Positions 6,734-8,684 of a stretch of DNA of 8,684 nt are shown here, in pieces. The translations under genes and the position numbers were made by a program. The stretch lies in the NCBI GenBank assembly GCA_041651315.1, contig JBAZJM010000201.1:1-8684 (forward strand), written 5' to 3'. The DNA comes from CAITYL01 sp041651315. Lineage in GTDB: Bacteria > Verrucomicrobiota > Lentisphaeria > Oligosphaerales > CAITYL01. The notes below the pieces were generated by a model. The model was given only the letters and a program-made list of their open reading frames with translations. It was not told where the DNA came from and made no database searches. Every line of letters starts with the position of its first letter. The stretch's first letter is position 1.

Positions 6734-6996
6734 GTATATTTAATTTAATTTTAATGGAATGGAGTGCCAAATGCGGGAGGGCGGCCCGGGGAGGGCTCCG
6801 GTCCGGCTTCCGGCGGGGGCGGTTGGCCCATCGCCATCAGGGTAAGCCGTTGTTGAGCGCCAACGGCGCGCCTTCATGAACCGGATGGCTCTGGGCGGTT
6901 GGCCGGGTGGCGGCCCGCTCTTCTGACGGGGTGGCGGCCGGGATGAGTTGCCAATTTTTGGGCAAATAAATGGAAATAAAACTATTAAAATTAAAA

Positions 6997-7023
6997 TTGA
7001 TTTTGGATATTATTAGTTATATT
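6997..7023 (+). promoter_or_regulatory. Predicted promoter for gdhA
   Basis: TTGATT (6997-7002) and TATATT (7018-7023) are 15 bp apart, slightly short for sigma-70. ATTGAT one base earlier gives a 16-bp spacer. The -10 box lies within the word TAGTTATATTG also found at nrpR. Predicted leader length is about 75 nt. Confidence 0.45.
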
Positions 7024-7104
7024 GGTTTTTAGTTCCGAAATGTTGTGAGCCGGGGAACCGGGGCGTTCCCCACCCTCAACCTGCCCCCCAAGGAGAAGTT
7101 GTCC

Positions 7105-8448
7105 ATGTCATCGTATGTCAACCAGGTCTTGGAAGCGATGGAACGCCGGGACCCGAACCAGCCGGAATTCCAGCAGGCGGTGAAGGAAGTTCTGGAAACG
7201 TTGACCCCGGTGGTGGAGCGCAATTCGCACTACCGGGACGCCCGCGTGCTGGAGCGTGTCATCGAGCCGGAGCGCATGATCATGTTCCGCGTGCCGTGGC
7301 AGAATGACAAGGGCGAGTTCCAGGTGAACCGCGGCTATCGCGTGCAGTTCAACAGCGCCATCGGCCCGTACAAGGGCGGCCTGCGCTTCCACCCGAGCGT
7401 CAACCTGAGCATCCTGAAATTCCTGGGCTTCGAGCAGGTCTTCAAAAACTCCCTGACCACGCTGCCGATGGGCGGCGGCAAGGGCGGTTCCGACTTCGAC
7501 CCGAAGGGCAAGTCGGACTCGGAAGTGATGCGCTTCTGCCAGTCGTTCATGACCGAGCTGTGCCGCCACATTGGCGACGACACCGACGTGCCGGCCGGCG
7601 ACATTGGCGTGGGCGGCCGCGAGATCGGCTTCCTGTTCGGCCAGTACAAGCGTCTGCGCAACGAATTCACCGGCGTGCTGACCGGCAAGGGGCTGAAGTG
7701 GGGCGGCTCGCTGATCCGGCCCGAAGCCACCGGCTACGGCTGCGTCTATTTCGCCCAGAACATGCTGGCGATCAAGGGCGGCGCGATCAAGGGCAAGACC
7801 TGCGTCGTGTCCGGCTCCGGCAACGTGGCCCAGTATACGGTCGAAAAGATCAACCAGCTGGGCGGCAAGTGCGTCACGCTGTCCGACTCCAACGGCTTCA
7901 TCTACGACAAGGACGGCATCGACGCTGAGAAGCTGGCCTTCATCATGGAGCTGAAGAACGTCCGCCGCGGCCGCATCAGCGAGTACGCCAAGAAGTTCAA
8001 GAAGGCCCAGTACGTCGAGGGGCAGACCCCGTGGGGCGTCAAGTGCGACTGCGCCTTCCCGTCCGCCACCCAGAACGAGCTTCGAGGCAAGGACGCCAAG
8101 GTGTTGGTGAAGAACGGCTGCAAGCTGGTGGCCGAAGGCGCCAACATGCCCAGCGACCCGGACGCCGTCGAGGTGTTCCAGAAGCACAAGCTGATGTACG
8201 GCCCGGGCAAGGCCGCCAACGCCGGCGGCGTGGCCACCTCCGGCCTGGAGATGAGCCAGAACTCGATGCGCCTGGGCTGGACCCGCGCCGAGGTGGACAG
8301 CCGCCTCCAGGGCATCATGAAGTCGATCCATGACAACGCCTACGCCGCCTCCGTCGAGTACGGCGAGGCCGGCAACTACGTCATGGGCGCCAACATCGCC
8401 GGGTTCGTCAAGGTGGCCGATGCCATGATGGACCAGGGGCTGGTGTAA
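7105..8448 (+). CDS. gdhA: NADP-type glutamate dehydrogenase
   Basis: The enzyme reductively aminates 2-oxoglutarate with ammonium to glutamate in the cytosol. I choose ATG 7105, which has AAGGAG 10 nt upstream and gives 447 residues, the length of the E. coli hexameric enzyme; an ATG at 7045 would only add a leader-derived tail. Motifs in this numbering: YKGGLRFHPSVN (89-100, Lys90), LPMGGGKGGSDFDPKG (120-135, catalytic Lys126), PAGDIGVGGREIGFLFG (163-179, catalytic Asp166), the dinucleotide-binding SGSGNVAQ (236-243), and TLSDSNG after the second strand, where a small or polar residue instead of an acidic one suits NADP(H). GANMPS and ANAGGVATSGLEMSQN follow at the C-terminal half. It is divergent from an NrpR-like regulator, so 2-oxoglutarate-responsive control is plausible. 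Codon use is strongly GC-biased towards C/G-ending codons, consistent with high expression. No truncation or frameshift is seen. Confidence 0.97.
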   Translation: MSSYVNQVLEAMERRDPNQPEFQQAVKEVLETLTPVVERNSHYRDARVLERVIEPERMIMFRVPWQNDKGEFQVNRGYRVQFNSAIGPYKGGLRFHPSVNLSILKFLGFEQVFKNSLTTLPMGGGKGGSDFDPKGKSDSEVMRFCQSFMTELCRHIGDDTDVPAGDIGVGGREIGFLFGQYKRLRNEFTGVLTGKGLKWGGSLIRPEATGYGCVYFAQNMLAIKGGAIKGKTCVVSGSGNVAQYTVEKINQLGGKCVTLSDSNGFIYDKDGIDAEKLAFIMELKNVRRGRISEYAKKFKKAQYVEGQTPWGVKCDCAFPSATQNELRGKDAKVLVKNGCKLVAEGANMPSDPDAVEVFQKHKLMYGPGKAANAGGVATSGLEMSQNSMRLGWTRAEVDSRLQGIMKSIHDNAYAASVEYGEAGNYVMGANIAGFVKVADAMMDQGLV

Positions 8449-8468
8449 GGTTCTCGAACCGCACCCTC

Positions 8469-8508
8469 AAGGCGGCGGACGGCCCGGCGGCTGTCCGCCG
8501 CCTTTTTT
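8469..8508 (+). terminator. Intrinsic terminator of gdhA
   Basis: The stem GGCGGCGGAC (8471-8480) pairs perfectly with GTCCGCCGCC (8493-8502) around a 12-nt loop and is followed at once by six T residues (8503-8508). Two A residues at 8469-8470 extend the stem into the T-tract. It starts about 20 bp after the gdhA stop. Confidence 0.9.
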
Positions 8509-8578
8509 GGGGCTACGAGAAGGGCACAGCGATGGCGAAGGCTATCCCGCGGCGGCTCCGGCGCCGCCCTCCGAAGAC

Positions 8579-8637
8579 AGCCTGAAGGCTGAACTCAAAC
8601 GCGGGGCGCCGGTCGTTTGAGTTCACGCTTTAGCGTG
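8579..8637. repeat. Multi-hairpin palindromic element
   Basis: A central stem GAACTCAAACG (8591-8601) pairs perfectly with CGTTTGAGTTC (8614-8624) around 12 nt. Each outer flank carries its own hairpin: AGCC-TGAA-GGCT (8579-8590) on the left and CACGCT-TT-AGCGTG (8624-8637) on the right. The two flanks are different in sequence but equivalent in form. A matching ACAGCC/GGCTGT pair encloses the right side more distantly. This looks like a dispersed repeat. Confidence 0.6.
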
Positions 8638-8651
8638 TGGCTGTTTGCCAT

Positions 8652-8684
8652 GTCCAGGCGCGGGGTGCAACCCCGCGCCTGGAC
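8652..8684. repeat. Perfect 14-bp hairpin at window end
   Basis: GTCCAGGCGCGGGG (8652-8665) and CCCCGCGCCTGGAC (8671-8684) are exact complements around TGCAA. No T-tract is seen before the window ends, so its role is open; the stem may extend further. Confidence 0.7.

Larger units (their letters stand above)
6645..7104. promoter_or_regulatory. Divergent regulatory region between nrpR and gdhA
   Basis: This 460-bp region has no supported gene. Two AT-rich islands (about 6686-6760 and 6953-7035) flank a GC-rich core (about 6770-6950). The islands share two words in inverted arrangement: TAGTTATATTG (minus 6715-6705; plus 7014-7024) and ATTAAAATTAAA (minus 6755-6744; plus 6984-6995). Each pair keeps the same order and orientation towards its own gene, with 28 bp between words on the nrpR side and 18 bp on the gdhA side. 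A small stem TTGCC/GGCAA flanks an AATTTTTG loop at the right edge of the core. The core itself shows nothing recognisable. Confidence 0.55.

Noticed and set aside
6645..6770. N-terminal extension of nrpR from an ATG at 6770
   Set aside because: The extra 42 residues are translated from the AT-rich promoter island and precede a well-placed GAGGG plus ATG at 6644.
6935..6957. Possible sigma-54 promoter around GAGTTGCC before gdhA
   Set aside because: The -12 GC is not matched by a GG at the required -24 spacing.
7108..8331. 407-residue open frame antisense to gdhA
   Set aside because: It is entirely contained within gdhA and shows only Ala/Leu/Val/His-rich antisense composition.

Overview
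This is a GC-rich bacterial window with short AT-rich islands confined to intergenic DNA. Seven genes lie on the minus strand and one, glutamate dehydrogenase, lies on the plus strand. No rRNA, tRNA, CRISPR array, transposase or phage gene is visible. The gene families, the many palindromic intergenic repeats and the Gram-negative-type lipoprotein and signal peptides fit a bacterium of the Planctomycetes-Verrucomicrobia-Lentisphaerae type or a deltaproteobacterium-like lineage. That placement is an inference without a marker gene.

Layout on the minus strand, in the direction of transcription: an NrpR-family nitrogen regulator (6644-5628); a free-standing RecA/KaiC-like module without a Walker A motif (5521-4838); a divergent thymidylate-synthase-family enzyme (4661-3795); a small DUF3568-type lipoprotein (3729-3319); a MEMO1-AMMECR1 fusion (3238-1712); an unrecognised five-helix membrane protein with a less GC-rich sequence (1472-690); and the N-terminal 173 residues of a secreted protein with four EF-hand loops (519-<1). 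Gaps of 65-239 bp separate them, so a single tight operon is unlikely. On the plus strand, gdhA (7105-8448) ends in a strong intrinsic terminator. It is followed by a cluster of hairpins that reaches the window end.

The most coherent biology is at 5628-8448. A predicted 2-oxoglutarate-sensing repressor is transcribed divergently from glutamate dehydrogenase, which consumes 2-oxoglutarate and ammonia. The 460-bp region between them has two AT-rich islands. Each contains a plausible promoter, and they share two words (ATTAAAATTAAA and TAGTTATATTG) in the same order and orientation relative to their own gene. The spacing between the words differs by exactly 10 bp. This is a candidate shared operator.

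The other points of interest are the one-piece MEMO1-AMMECR1 protein with a possible export signal and no radical-SAM partner in view, the atypical thymidylate synthase, and three distinct families of intergenic inverted repeats. One of these is a REP-like doublet whose inner stems differ but stay fully paired.
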